Positions 52,930 to 60,926 of a stretch of DNA of 64,000 bases are shown one piece after another; positions within the stretch are counted from its first letter, which is position 1, and each line of letters starts with the position of its first letter. The DNA is from Embleya scabrispora DSM 41855. Its GTDB lineage: Bacteria; Actinomycetota; Actinomycetes; Streptomycetales; Streptomycetaceae. The notes under the pieces are model-generated. The model did no database searches and was not told the origin of the DNA. It saw nothing but the letters and a program-made list of their open reading frames with translations. A program made the position numbers and the translations under genes. The stretch is taken from contig NZ_KB889672.1 of NCBI RefSeq assembly GCF_000372745.1, forward strand, positions 51,867-115,866, written 5' to 3'.

Positions 52930-53800
52930 GCGCCTTGAGGTGTTGAAGACCTACAAGCTGTACGTCGGGGGCAAGTTCCCCCGGTCCGAGAGCGGGCGGG
53001 TGTACGCGGTGACCGACAGCAAGGGCCGGACCCTGGCGAACGCGCCGCGCGGGAGTCGCAAGGACGCCCGGGACGCGGTCGTCGCGGCGCGCAAGGCGTT
53101 CCCGGGCTGGTCGGGCGCCACCGCCTACAACCGGGGCCAGATCCTGTACCGGATCGCCGAGATGCTGGAGGGTCGGCGCGAGCAGTTCGCGACCGAGGTC
53201 GCCGAGGCCGAGGGGATCAGCCGGACCAAGGCGCTCGCGTCGGTGGACGCGGCCGTGGACCGCTGGGTCTGGTACGCCGGCTGGACCGACAAGCTCGCCC
53301 AGGTCGCGGGCGGTGCCAACCCGGTCGCGGGCCCGTTCGCGAACTGGTCCACGCCCGAGCCCACCGGTGTGGTCGCGGTGATCGCCTCGCAACGCTCGTC
53401 GCTGCTGGGCCTGACGAGTGCGGTCGCGCCGGTGATCGCCACCGGCAACACCGCCGTCGTGCTCGCGGCCGGCGCCTCGGCGCTGCCCGCGTTGTCCTTC
53501 GCCGAGGTGCTCGCCGTGTCCGACCTGCCGGGCGGCGTGATCAACATCCTGACCGGTCACCCGGCCGAGATCGCCCCGACGCTCGCGTCCCACCAGGACG
53601 TCAACGCGATCGACCTGACCGGCGTGGCGCCGGACGCGGGCGTCGCGTCGGCGCGCGACCTGGAGATCGCCGCGGCGGACAACCTCAAGCGCGTGCTGCG
53701 CCCCGAGGCCAAGGAGCCGGACTGGTCCGCGGACCCGGGGACGGGTCGGATGCTGGCGTTCACCGAGATCCGGACGGTCTGGCACCCGACCGGACACTGA
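52922..53800 (+). CDS. truncated aldehyde-dehydrogenase-like protein lacking catalytic Cys
   Basis: 292 aa covering only the coenzyme-binding half of the aldehyde dehydrogenase fold: YKLYVGGKFPRSESGRVYAV, then TGVVAVIASQRSSLLGLTSA and VINILTGHPAEIAPTL. The Asn-containing PWNFP motif is replaced by ASQRS. The ELGGK glutamate and cysteine segments are absent, and the protein ends with a short unique tail (TEIRTVWHPTGH). No frame remnant of the lost half follows; a terminator does. A paired short ALDH here is known to me in Streptomyces, so it is probably a conserved non-catalytic partner rather than decay. Confidence 0.85.
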   Translation: MSERLEVLKTYKLYVGGKFPRSESGRVYAVTDSKGRTLANAPRGSRKDARDAVVAARKAFPGWSGATAYNRGQILYRIAEMLEGRREQFATEVAEAEGISRTKALASVDAAVDRWVWYAGWTDKLAQVAGGANPVAGPFANWSTPEPTGVVAVIASQRSSLLGLTSAVAPVIATGNTAVVLAAGASALPALSFAEVLAVSDLPGGVINILTGHPAEIAPTLASHQDVNAIDLTGVAPDAGVASARDLEIAAADNLKRVLRPEAKEPDWSADPGTGRMLAFTEIRTVWHPTGH

Positions 53801-53837
53801 CCGCCGGACCGCTCGTCCGGTTCGCCACGACGCATCG

Positions 53838-53869
53838 CCGGCCCGTCACCCACGTGGGTGACGGGCCGG
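53838..53869. terminator. perfect hairpin terminator of the deoC-aldehyde dehydrogenase unit
   Basis: A 32-bp perfect palindrome with arms CCGGCCCGTCACCCAC and GTGGGTGACGGGCCGG, 38 bp beyond the last stop codon. Confidence 0.88.
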
Positions 53870-53951
53870 TGCTACGTCGACGCGCGGATCGCGGCCGGCG
53901 TCCCGACGCATGACTCCACCGTGCGATTTCGAACCGCGACCGCGGGACGGC

Positions 53952-54089
53952 TCAGGCCGCGAGCACGTGGTCGGCGCGGGTGTCCGTCGCCGGGCCGGTC
54001 GAATCGGCCGGCCGCCGGGTGGAGAGCTTCCAGGTGGCCAGGACGCGGGCGATCACGACGACGGCGAAGAGCGCGAACAGAGCGGACAT
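53952..54089 (-). CDS. 45-aa single-span membrane peptide
   Basis: ATG at 54089 with GAGGA eight bases upstream. The sequence starts with the span MSALFALFAVVVIARVLATW, followed by a polar tail (KLSTRRPADSTGPATDTRAD) that ends in Val-Leu-Ala-Ala. The clear membrane/tail design and ribosome site support a real small gene. Located between the deoC terminator and the EEP-phosphatase gene. Function unknown. Confidence 0.6.
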   Translation of the reverse strand: MSALFALFAVVVIARVLATWKLSTRRPADSTGPATDTRADHVLAA

Positions 54090-54239
54090 GCGATCGGATC
54101 CTCGGAGTTTCGAAAGTGCAGTCGCCTGGGCGAACTGCCTTGCGAGACTCGACGCTAGCCGCGCGCAGCGGCCGTTTCGGGCCTCTTGACGCGGCTTCGA
54201 CGCAGGCGAGGGCGTTCCTGACGGGATCTTGACGAATGG

Positions 54240-55262
54240 TCAGCGCAGCGACAGTTCGGCGATGACCGCGGCGTGATCGGTGTGCGGCACACGGTGTTCG
54301 GACACCGAGACCACGTCGATCCCGCCGGCCACCAGGACGTGGTCGATCCCGAACAGCGCGGGCAGGCCGTGGAAGTACGCCATCGGCCAGGTGCGCACCA
54401 GGACCCGGCCGCGCTCCTGGTGCGCGTCCCGCAGCCCGGCGCCGGTGAGCGCACGAAACGAGGCGTTGTCCGAGGTCGCGTTGAAGTCGCCGAGGAAGAT
54501 CACCGGCAGCGTGCGCCGCTCCGCCTCGCGGCGCAGCGCGTCCATGTCGTGCGCCCACTGCCCGGCCTGCCCGCGCATCGGCGGGATGGTGTGCACGCCC
54601 TGGATGCGAATCCGGCGCCCGTCCACCTCCACGGTGGCGCCGGGCATCGGCATCGTGGTCCGTTCGGGCAACAACCGCTCCTCGGCCGGCGGCCGGCGTG
54701 CGTAGATCGCCAGCCCGGCGGCGCCGGGTTCGCCGTGACCGGCCGTGTACGGGAGTTCCCGGGTGAGGCCGGCCTGCTCCAGGCCGGTCGCCAGTTCCGG
54801 CGTCAACTCCTGCACGGCCAGCACGTCCACCCGCTCGCGCCGCACCAACTCGGTGATCCGGATGGGATCCGCCTTGCCGAAGTAGGCGTTGGAGGTCATC
54901 ACCCGCAACCGCGCCCCGCCGGGCACCGGACCGTCGGCGGCGCTCAGCCGCGGCAACATCCACAGGGTGTGTACAACCACCAGGCCCAGCGCGACGAGCA
55001 GGGTCAGCCGCATCCGCAACAGCGCCGCGCCGAGCAGCACGAGCACCGAGGCGGCCGCCGCGTAGGGCGCGAAGACGGTCACGATGGCCACCGGCCACAT
55101 CGCGTCGAACACGAGCAGCCGGGCACCGGTCACCAGCACCGCGCCCGCGAAGACCAGGCCGACCACGCTGCGGCCGACCGTGCGCACCCGGCGCCGCAAC
55201 CGCCACAGTCGAGGCGGGGGCGGAATCTCCTCCACCGGCTCCGCCTCGACCTCGGCGGTCAC
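54240..55262 (-). CDS. membrane-anchored endonuclease/exonuclease/phosphatase (EEP) family protein
   Basis: 340 aa. Three N-terminal spans at residues ~30-105 (VVGLVFAGAVLVTGARLLVF, VALGLVVVHTLWML) are followed by an EEP domain outside the membrane. Its motifs are LRVMTSNAYFGKAD, VDVLAVQELTPE, VIFLGDFNATSD and HTDHAAVIAELSL, containing the metal Glu and the catalytic Asp/Asn/His residues. These are metal-dependent phosphodiesterases. The GTG start overlaps the stop of the upstream membrane gene (GTGA). Confidence 0.88.
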   Translation of the reverse strand: MTAEVEAEPVEEIPPPPRLWRLRRRVRTVGRSVVGLVFAGAVLVTGARLLVFDAMWPVAIVTVFAPYAAAASVLVLLGAALLRMRLTLLVALGLVVVHTLWMLPRLSAADGPVPGGARLRVMTSNAYFGKADPIRITELVRRERVDVLAVQELTPELATGLEQAGLTRELPYTAGHGEPGAAGLAIYARRPPAEERLLPERTTMPMPGATVEVDGRRIRIQGVHTIPPMRGQAGQWAHDMDALRREAERRTLPVIFLGDFNATSDNASFRALTGAGLRDAHQERGRVLVRTWPMAYFHGLPALFGIDHVLVAGGIDVVSVSEHRVPHTDHAAVIAELSLR

Positions 55263-55987
55263 GGCCGGGTCCCCCCGTAGGTCTGGGCCGGCGGCGGCGC
55301 GGTCGGCCGAGGCGGCACGGCGGCACCGGGCGCCGAGCCGGGCGTCGGGTCGGCCGCAGGACCCGGCGCCGGCGCGGAAGCGGTGCCGTGTGCGTACGGC
55401 GCCGCGACCTGCGTCCCGGTGTGCTCGGGCACGGGGTGGGCCCCGGACGGCGCGGCCGGCCGGCCCGCGCCCGTGGCGTCACGCCCGTACGTGGGCCATT
55501 CCTGGTGCGGCAGCGACTTGCCGCGGGTGACCGTCGGCGGGCTCGGCGCGCCCAGGACGACGATCAGGAAGTACGCGCACAGCGCGAACAGGACCAGCAC
55601 GCCGACGTTGACCGCGCTTTGTTCGACCCGGGCTCCGGCGGGGATGTCGGCGAACCCGCCGCCGTCGTAGGCGAGACCGCCCAGCGCCACGGCGACCCCC
55701 GCGATGCCCTGCACGGCGAGCACCCCCAGCGCGGCCCGGGTGATCACCCGGGCCCTGGGTGTGGGCCGTCCCGCATGGGTCACCAACAACACCGCGCCGG
55801 CGAGCAGCACCGGCGTGAGCACGTCGAGCAGCGCGGACTGACCGCCGTAGGCCCGTGCCCGGAAGCCGTGCACCCCCGACCCCACACCGAACAGGACGCG
55901 CAACGCGTCGACCGCCAATTGCAACGCCAGAAAGCCGACCAGCGCCCATGCCGCCGGTTCCCGCAAACGATCCGTTTCCTGCCGCAT
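55259..55987 (-). CDS. four-span membrane protein with proline-rich tail
   Basis: 242 aa. Spans near 14-30 (AWALVGFLALQLAVDAL), 58-75 (LTPVLLAGAVLLVTHAG), 85-103 and 128-148 (VNVGVLVLFALCAYFLIVVL), then a ~90-residue tail rich in Pro, Ala, Gly and Thr. ATG 55987 has GGGGAGGCAG upstream. Co-translated with the EEP gene. No family recognised. Confidence 0.78.
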   Translation of the reverse strand: MRQETDRLREPAAWALVGFLALQLAVDALRVLFGVGSGVHGFRARAYGGQSALLDVLTPVLLAGAVLLVTHAGRPTPRARVITRAALGVLAVQGIAGVAVALGGLAYDGGGFADIPAGARVEQSAVNVGVLVLFALCAYFLIVVLGAPSPPTVTRGKSLPHQEWPTYGRDATGAGRPAAPSGAHPVPEHTGTQVAAPYAHGTASAPAPGPAADPTPGSAPGAAVPPRPTAPPPAQTYGGTRP

Positions 55988-56108
55988 CCGACTGCCTCCC
56001 CGTGGCCACGTTCGCGGCTCAGGGTAGACGGGCACGGCCTCGGCGGCGGGAGCAGCGTCCGGGCCGGCTCCTCCGGGGACCGGGGCCCGGGTGCGGTGGG
56101 CGGGCGGC

Positions 56109-56441
56109 TCAGAGGCGATCGAGGGCGTCCTGCACGGTCATTCCGTCGGCGAGGTCGCCGGTGACCAGGTCGGTGCCGACCGGCGCGTCGCCGACCTCGG
56201 TACCGACGCTGTTGGACAGCGGGTTCACACCGCCGCCGTTCATCGGGTTGAGCTGCGCGCGCTGCGCGACGCCGAGCACGGCCTCGGTCGCGGCGGCGGC
56301 ACCCTTGCCGGCGGCGGGTACATCGGTCCGGGAGATCCCGTCGGGTGCGATCGGCGCGGCCGTGGCACTGCCGGCGATGCCGAACGCGGCGGCGGCGCCG
56401 AGGGACGTGGCGGCGAGCGCGGTGCGAAGAACGGAGGACAT
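56109..56441 (-). CDS. small secreted protein A
   Basis: 110 aa with a clear Sec signal peptide (MSSVLRTALAATSLGAAAAF, then GIAGSATAAPIA, cleavage near Ala33). The mature part is ~77 residues, rich in Gly/Ala/Asp/Val (GVAQRAQLNPMNGGGVNPLS). AGGGAAGGG is the ribosome site. Similar in length, signal and promoter to the protein at 62143-62568, so the two are likely co-regulated. Function unknown. Confidence 0.8.
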   Translation of the reverse strand: MSSVLRTALAATSLGAAAAFGIAGSATAAPIAPDGISRTDVPAAGKGAAAATEAVLGVAQRAQLNPMNGGGVNPLSNSVGTEVGDAPVGTDLVTGDLADGMTVQDALDRL

Positions 56442-56481
56442 AACGGTGGCCCTTCCCTGTCGACCAGAGGATTGACCACGC

Positions 56482-56511
56482 AACGTAGCCACTCGGCTAC
56501 GTCGAGCGCAA
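56482..56511 (-). promoter_or_regulatory. promoter of secreted protein A (TTGCGC-N18-TACGTT)
   Basis: On the minus strand TTGCGC (56511-56506) and TACGTT (56487-56482) are separated by 18 bp, followed by GCG. The identical boxes, spacing and following bases occur upstream of the second secreted protein. Confidence 0.65.
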
Positions 56512-56695
56512 TTCGGCGCCCCGTGCGCCGATGTCCCGAATCCGCTCCGAATTCGACGGAACCGTCACAGCCCCATCCGCCGTCCCTGCCGATGAGAGAC
56601 ACCCGGCCCGGGACACATCACCACCGATCGTGACAACTGCACAGCGGAAGCCGGCACGAGAAGGCGGACGGACGAGCACGCACGACCCGCGCGGG

Positions 56696-57319
56696 TCAGG
56701 CGACGAGTTCGGCGAACGCCTCGTCGGCACCGAAGCTCAGCGCGTCGTCCTCGCGCAGCCGGCGCAGCGCGCGCCAGATGCTCGACTTGACCGTGCCGAC
56801 GCTGCAACCGAGCACCTCGGCCACCTCGGGGTCGGTACGACCCTCGTAGTAGCGCAGCACCAGCATGGTGCGCTGCGGCTCGGGCAGCTTGGCCAGCGCA
56901 CGCCACAGCACCGCGCGCAGCTCGGTGTCGCCCATCGAGTCCGAACCGTCCGGACGCTCGGGCAGCTCCTCCGAGGGGTACTCGTTGATCCGGCGCCGAC
57001 GCCAGGCCGATATGTGCAGGTTGGTCATCGTGCGGCGCAGGTAACCGCCCAACGCGGCCTTGTCCTGGATCCGACCCCACGCCTGGTACGTGCTCATCAG
57101 CGCGCTCTGCAACAGGTCTTCGGCCTCGTTGCGGTCGCCGGTGAGGTGGTACGCGGTGGCGAACAGGGCCGACCGGCGCTCCCGGACGTACGCGGTGAAT
57201 TCGTCGTCGACACTGTCCGCGCACGGAGCGCTACGCGCGTTTCCGTTCAATGGAGCGAGGGCGACGACGGTACGGCGGTTGTCCTTGCGGATGCCCTGCG
57301 ACTGCGTCTGGGACTGCAT
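56696..57319 (-). CDS. sigQ: ECF sigma factor (SigQ)
   Basis: A 207-aa SigE-group sigma factor. Region 2 is EFTAYVRERRSALFATAYHL with EAEDLLQSALMSTYQAWGRI; region 4 is LPEPQRTMLVLRYYEGRTDP with VAEVLGCSVGTVKSSIWRAL. ATG 57319 has a GGGGGAGAAG ribosome site. It is divergent from afsQ1, exactly as sigQ is in S. coelicolor, where it modulates the AfsQ system. No anti-sigma gene is adjacent. Confidence 0.9.
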   Translation of the reverse strand: MQSQTQSQGIRKDNRRTVVALAPLNGNARSAPCADSVDDEFTAYVRERRSALFATAYHLTGDRNEAEDLLQSALMSTYQAWGRIQDKAALGGYLRRTMTNLHISAWRRRRINEYPSEELPERPDGSDSMGDTELRAVLWRALAKLPEPQRTMLVLRYYEGRTDPEVAEVLGCSVGTVKSSIWRALRRLREDDALSFGADEAFAELVA

Positions 57320-57378
57320 GACTTCTCCCCCGGTTCGGCGCTCGTTCACGATGTACAGCCTGCTGGGCGGGCTTCATC

Positions 57379-57399
57379 GTCACGTCGGCGAGCTGTCAC
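57379..57399. promoter_or_regulatory. GTCAC direct repeat between sigQ and afsQ1
   Basis: GTCAC at 57379-57383 and 57395-57399, 11 bases apart. AfsQ1 is reported to bind GTnAC-type direct repeats, though with six-base spacing as I recall, so this may be a divergent or extended site. Confidence 0.4.
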
Positions 57400-57485
57400 A
57401 GGTATGCAACAGCGACCTCGGTCGGCGAACCGGAAGGGGCCTCCCCGTGTTCTTCCCAGCCGTGACGTCAGACACAATGGCCTGC

Positions 57486-58163
57486 GTGCCCTACCTGCTG
57501 CTTATCGAGGATGACGAGTCCGTGCGAACCGGACTCGAACTCGCCCTGGGGCGCCAGGGCCATCGCGTGGTCACCGCTGCCACCGGTGAGGCCGGCCTGG
57601 AACGGTGGCGCGAGCAGCGCCCCGACCTGATCGTGCTCGACGTGATGTTGCCGGGCATCGACGGCTTCGAGGTGTGCCGGCGGATCCGCCGCACCGACTC
57701 GCTGCCGATCATCCTGCTCACCGCGCGCAACGACGACATCGACGTGGTGGTCGGGCTGGAGTCCGGCGCCGACGACTACGTGGTCAAGCCGGTCCAGCCG
57801 CGCGTGCTGGACGCCCGGATCCGCGCGGTGTTGCGCCGCGGTGAGCGCGAGGTGTCCGACGCGTCGGTGTTCGGCGACCTGGTGGTCGACCGCAATGCGA
57901 TGACGGTGACCAAGGCCGGCGAGGAACTCCAGCTCACCCCGACCGAGTTGCGGCTCCTGGTCGAGCTGAGCCGGCGCCCCGGTCAGGCGCTGTCCCGGCA
58001 GCAGTTGTTGCGTCTGGTGTGGGAGCACGACTACCTCGGCGACTCGCGTCTGGTGGACGCGTGCGTCCAGCGGCTGCGCGCCAAGGTGGAGCAGACTCCG
58101 TCCGCCCCGACGCTGATCCGCACCGTCCGGGGCGTCGGTTACCGCCTCGACCCGCCCCAGTGA
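57486..58163 (+). CDS. afsQ1: response regulator AfsQ1
   Basis: A 225-aa OmpR/PhoB-type response regulator. The receiver domain has the acidic pair Asp9-Asp10, the phospho-acceptor Asp52 in VLDVMLPGIDGFEV and Lys101 in VVKPV. A winged-helix effector follows (LTPTELRLLVELSRRPGQAL, VDACVQRLRAKVE, TVRGVGYRLD). GTG 57486 gives exactly the S. coelicolor AfsQ1 length, and the sequence matches it closely from memory. Controls antibiotic and nitrogen-related genes there. Overlaps the kinase gene by 4 bp. Confidence 0.95.
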   Translation: MPYLLLIEDDESVRTGLELALGRQGHRVVTAATGEAGLERWREQRPDLIVLDVMLPGIDGFEVCRRIRRTDSLPIILLTARNDDIDVVVGLESGADDYVVKPVQPRVLDARIRAVLRRGEREVSDASVFGDLVVDRNAMTVTKAGEELQLTPTELRLLVELSRRPGQALSRQQLLRLVWEHDYLGDSRLVDACVQRLRAKVEQTPSAPTLIRTVRGVGYRLDPPQ

Positions 58164-59851
58164 CGGGCCGGCCGCCGCTGGTACGCCGCATCGTCCGCCG
58201 GGTCGCCCCGACGCTGAAGCTGCGCTCGTTGCGATTTCGGGTGCTCGTCGCCTTCGCGCTGGTCGCCTTGATCTCCGCGGTGGCCGCGTCCGGGATCGCC
58301 TACTGGCTGACGCGTACCGCCGTCCTGGAGCGCGCGCAGGACTCGGTGCTCACCGAGTTCCGGGACAACCTCGGTCGGGTCTCCGCGAACCTGCCGGAGA
58401 AGCCGGACCAGGCCGACCTGGGGCCCGCCGTCGATCAGATGCGGGAAAGCAGCTTCGGCTACTCCGTGGTCCTGGTCGGCGCGGACGGCCGCCCGGTCGC
58501 CTCCAACCCGACCCGGTTCCCGCTGGAACGAGTGCCCGCCAAGTTGCAACGCGTGGTGCAGACCGCGGACAACAACGGCGGCTTCCACATGTACTTCCAG
58601 CGGATCGACATCGACGGGCAGCCCTACCTCGTCGGCGGCACCCGGGTGGTGCCCAACGGGCCCACGGGCTACATGTTCAAGTCGCTCAAGGACGAGCAGG
58701 CCGACCTCAACTCGCTGGCCCGCTACCTGATCGTGGGCACCCTGCTCGCGCTCGGCGCGGCGGCGGTGGTCGCGCTGTTCGCCGCGCGGCACATCCTGCG
58801 GCCGGTGCGCCGACTGGGCCACGCCGCGCGCGAGTTGGGCGCGGGCCGCCTGGACACCCGGTTGGACGTGCGCGGCTCGGACGAACTCGCCGACCTGTCC
58901 CGCACCTTCAACGACGCGGCGGAGAAGCTGGAGCGCAGCGTCGCCGAGCTGCGCGCGCTGGAGTCCTCCTCGCGCCGGTTCGTCGCGGACGTCTCGCACG
59001 AGCTGCGCACCCCGCTGGCGGCGATGACCGCGGTCAGCGAGCTGCTCGAGGAGGAGGCGGACAGCCTCGGCGAGCAGGGCGCGCCCGCCGCGCGGCTGGT
59101 GGTCGCCGAGATCGAGCGGCTGGCCACGCTGGTCGAGGACCTGATGGAGGTGTCCCGCTTCGACGCGGGCACCGCGGCGCTGGTGGCCGACGAGGTGGAC
59201 ATCACCGACCTGGTCACCGCGTGCCTGGACGCACGCGCCTGGATGGACGCGGTGGACCTTCGGGCACCCCGGGGCATCCTGGCCAAGGTGGACCCGCGCA
59301 GACTGGACGTCATGGTCTCCAATCTGGTCGGCAACGCGCTGCGGCACGGCGGCTCGCCGGTGACCGTCGAGATCCACCACGAGCCGCGCGCCACGTTGCC
59401 CGGCATGCTCGCCGGTCCGGGCGAGCAGGACCTGGTGATCGAGGTCTCCGACACCGGTCCCGGCATCCCCGAGGACGTGCTGCCGCACGTGTTCGACCGT
59501 TTCTACAAGGCGGACAGCTCGCGGGCCCGCTCCGAGGGCAGCGGATTGGGCCTGTCCATCGTGATGGAGAACGCCCGCATCCACGGCGGTACCGCGTTCG
59601 CCTCGAACATGCCCGGCGGCGGCGCCAAGTTCACCCTGCGCCTGCCGTTGGTGCCGCCCGAGCTCGAAGAGATAATCGACCCGGACGAGGGGGTCGAGGA
59701 CGACGGCGTGCACGCCGACCTCGACGCGGAGAACGCCGAGAACACCGAGAATGCCGAGATCGCCGGACCCGCGAAGCGGGTCGGGTCGGACCTCGGCGAC
59801 GGCGGCGGGATCCACTCCGGCAGGCACGACGAGCGAGGAGGCGGGCGTTGA
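58160..59851 (+). CDS. afsQ2: sensor histidine kinase AfsQ2
   Basis: 563 aa. Transmembrane helix 1 is near residues 29-48 (VLVAFALVALISAVAASGIA). An extracellular sensor runs ~50-185, helix 2 is at ~190-212, then a HAMP linker. The dimerisation/phospho-acceptor region FVADVSHELRTPLAA carries His ~280. The ATPase domain has NLVGNALRHGG (N box), DTGPGIPED, FDRFYKAD and GSGLGLSIV. A ~60-residue acidic tail (DLDAENAENTENAEIAG) follows. The GTG start overlaps afsQ1. The signal is unknown; glutamate-rich medium matters in S. coelicolor. Confidence 0.94.
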   Translation: MTGRPPLVRRIVRRVAPTLKLRSLRFRVLVAFALVALISAVAASGIAYWLTRTAVLERAQDSVLTEFRDNLGRVSANLPEKPDQADLGPAVDQMRESSFGYSVVLVGADGRPVASNPTRFPLERVPAKLQRVVQTADNNGGFHMYFQRIDIDGQPYLVGGTRVVPNGPTGYMFKSLKDEQADLNSLARYLIVGTLLALGAAAVVALFAARHILRPVRRLGHAARELGAGRLDTRLDVRGSDELADLSRTFNDAAEKLERSVAELRALESSSRRFVADVSHELRTPLAAMTAVSELLEEEADSLGEQGAPAARLVVAEIERLATLVEDLMEVSRFDAGTAALVADEVDITDLVTACLDARAWMDAVDLRAPRGILAKVDPRRLDVMVSNLVGNALRHGGSPVTVEIHHEPRATLPGMLAGPGEQDLVIEVSDTGPGIPEDVLPHVFDRFYKADSSRARSEGSGLGLSIVMENARIHGGTAFASNMPGGGAKFTLRLPLVPPELEEIIDPDEGVEDDGVHADLDAENAENTENAEIAGPAKRVGSDLGDGGGIHSGRHDERGGGR

Positions 59852-60513
59852 GACCTCGGCGGCGGCTCCCGATCGTGGTGTTCGCGACGACGGGCGTGCT
59901 CGCCGCGCTCACGTCGTGCGGGATTCGGCCGACCGAGGGACCGGTGGGCGCCGGGAAGCCGGCCAACCGGACGGCGCCTTCCGCGCAGAGCCAGTTGCCC
60001 GGCTCGGAGCGGCACATCGTGTATCTGGTGAAGGACAACCGACTGCAGGCGCTGCCCCGGGGCGGCCGGCTGCTGCTGCGGCCGACCGAGGCGGTCCCGG
60101 ACAAGGCGCGCACCGACCAGGTCAACCAGCTCCTGGAGGAGCTGCACCTGGGCCCCAACGACGCCGAGGCGCTGGACGGGTACACCACCGCGCTGCCCGC
60201 CGGCGGCTTGACCGCGGCGGATCGGCGCGAGGGCGATCCGCCCGCCCTGTTCCGGCTGGACGCGCCGCTGTCGGCGCTGGCCACGATCGCCCTCGGCCAG
60301 GTGGTCTGCACGCTGCAGAGCGCGTCCGGCGGCGACACGGTACTGCTCGCCGGGCGGCGCACCGCGCCGGAGAGCTACCGGTGCGAGAGCTACCTCGACA
60401 TCAGCCGCAAGAACGCGGCCACACCGCCGCCCACCGGCTCGCCGTCGGCGTTCGAGAAGGACTGGCCGCAGGCCCGCCCCTCCGGGAAGTCCCTTAGTCC
60501 CCGAGGCGGATGA
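59848..60513 (+). CDS. lipoprotein of the afsQ operon
   Basis: 221 aa. Signal sequence with lipobox LTSC (lipidated Cys24). The mature part contains RHIVYLVKDNRLQALPRGGR and a helix-rich segment DQVNQLLEELHLGPND, resembling GerMN-like or sporulation-lipoprotein modules. TTG start with GAGGAGG upstream, overlapping the afsQ2 stop (TTGA). The same order with a lipoprotein gene exists in S. coelicolor, so it probably modulates AfsQ2 sensing at the outer membrane face. Confidence 0.88.
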   Translation: MRPRRRLPIVVFATTGVLAALTSCGIRPTEGPVGAGKPANRTAPSAQSQLPGSERHIVYLVKDNRLQALPRGGRLLLRPTEAVPDKARTDQVNQLLEELHLGPNDAEALDGYTTALPAGGLTAADRREGDPPALFRLDAPLSALATIALGQVVCTLQSASGGDTVLLAGRRTAPESYRCESYLDISRKNAATPPPTGSPSAFEKDWPQARPSGKSLSPRGG

Positions 60514-60613
60514 CCGGCCGGGCCCTGCGGCGGATGTGTCCGGGTGTGGATCCGCCTACCTTCGAAGTACGACGACGCCGTACCCGGTGTCGTCGCATCG
60601 AGGAGGCACCGCC

Positions 60614-60805
60614 ATGACCATGAGCACCGCGATTCTCAGCCGCCCGCGACACGGCCGCCGGATCGCCGGCGTCTGCGCCGGGATCGCCCGCCGCTACGGC
60701 TGGTCCGTCACCACCGTGCGTGTGGTGTTCGTGCTGTCCTGCCTGCTGCCGGGCCCGCAGTTCCTGCTGTACATCGCGTTGTGGATCCTGCTGCCCCAGG
60801 ACTGA
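60614..60805 (+). CDS. PspC-domain protein
   Basis: 63 aa with the PspC signature GRRIAGVCAGIARRYGWSVT and a membrane span VVFVLSCLLPGPQFLLYIAL. GAGGAGGCACCGCC before ATG 60614. PspC proteins are envelope-stress sensors in proteobacteria; in actinomycetes short stand-alone forms are common with unknown roles. 101 bp after the lipoprotein. Confidence 0.9.
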   Translation: MTMSTAILSRPRHGRRIAGVCAGIARRYGWSVTTVRVVFVLSCLLPGPQFLLYIALWILLPQD

Positions 60806-60926
60806 GCCGCACGGCCCGACCGCGCCGGCGCCTATCATCCGATCAACGGATGGGTAGGCGGGTCGATCGAGTGGTCTCGCGGGACCGGAGGATTCCGGGC
60901 CGGGCGCTCGGTCGGGGGGCGGGGAC

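Noticed and set aside
52922..53800. Short aldehyde dehydrogenase as a decayed pseudogene
   Set aside because: Codon use stays clean to the stop, no remnant of the lost half follows, and the overlap with the upstream gene is precise, so a conserved truncated protein is the better reading.
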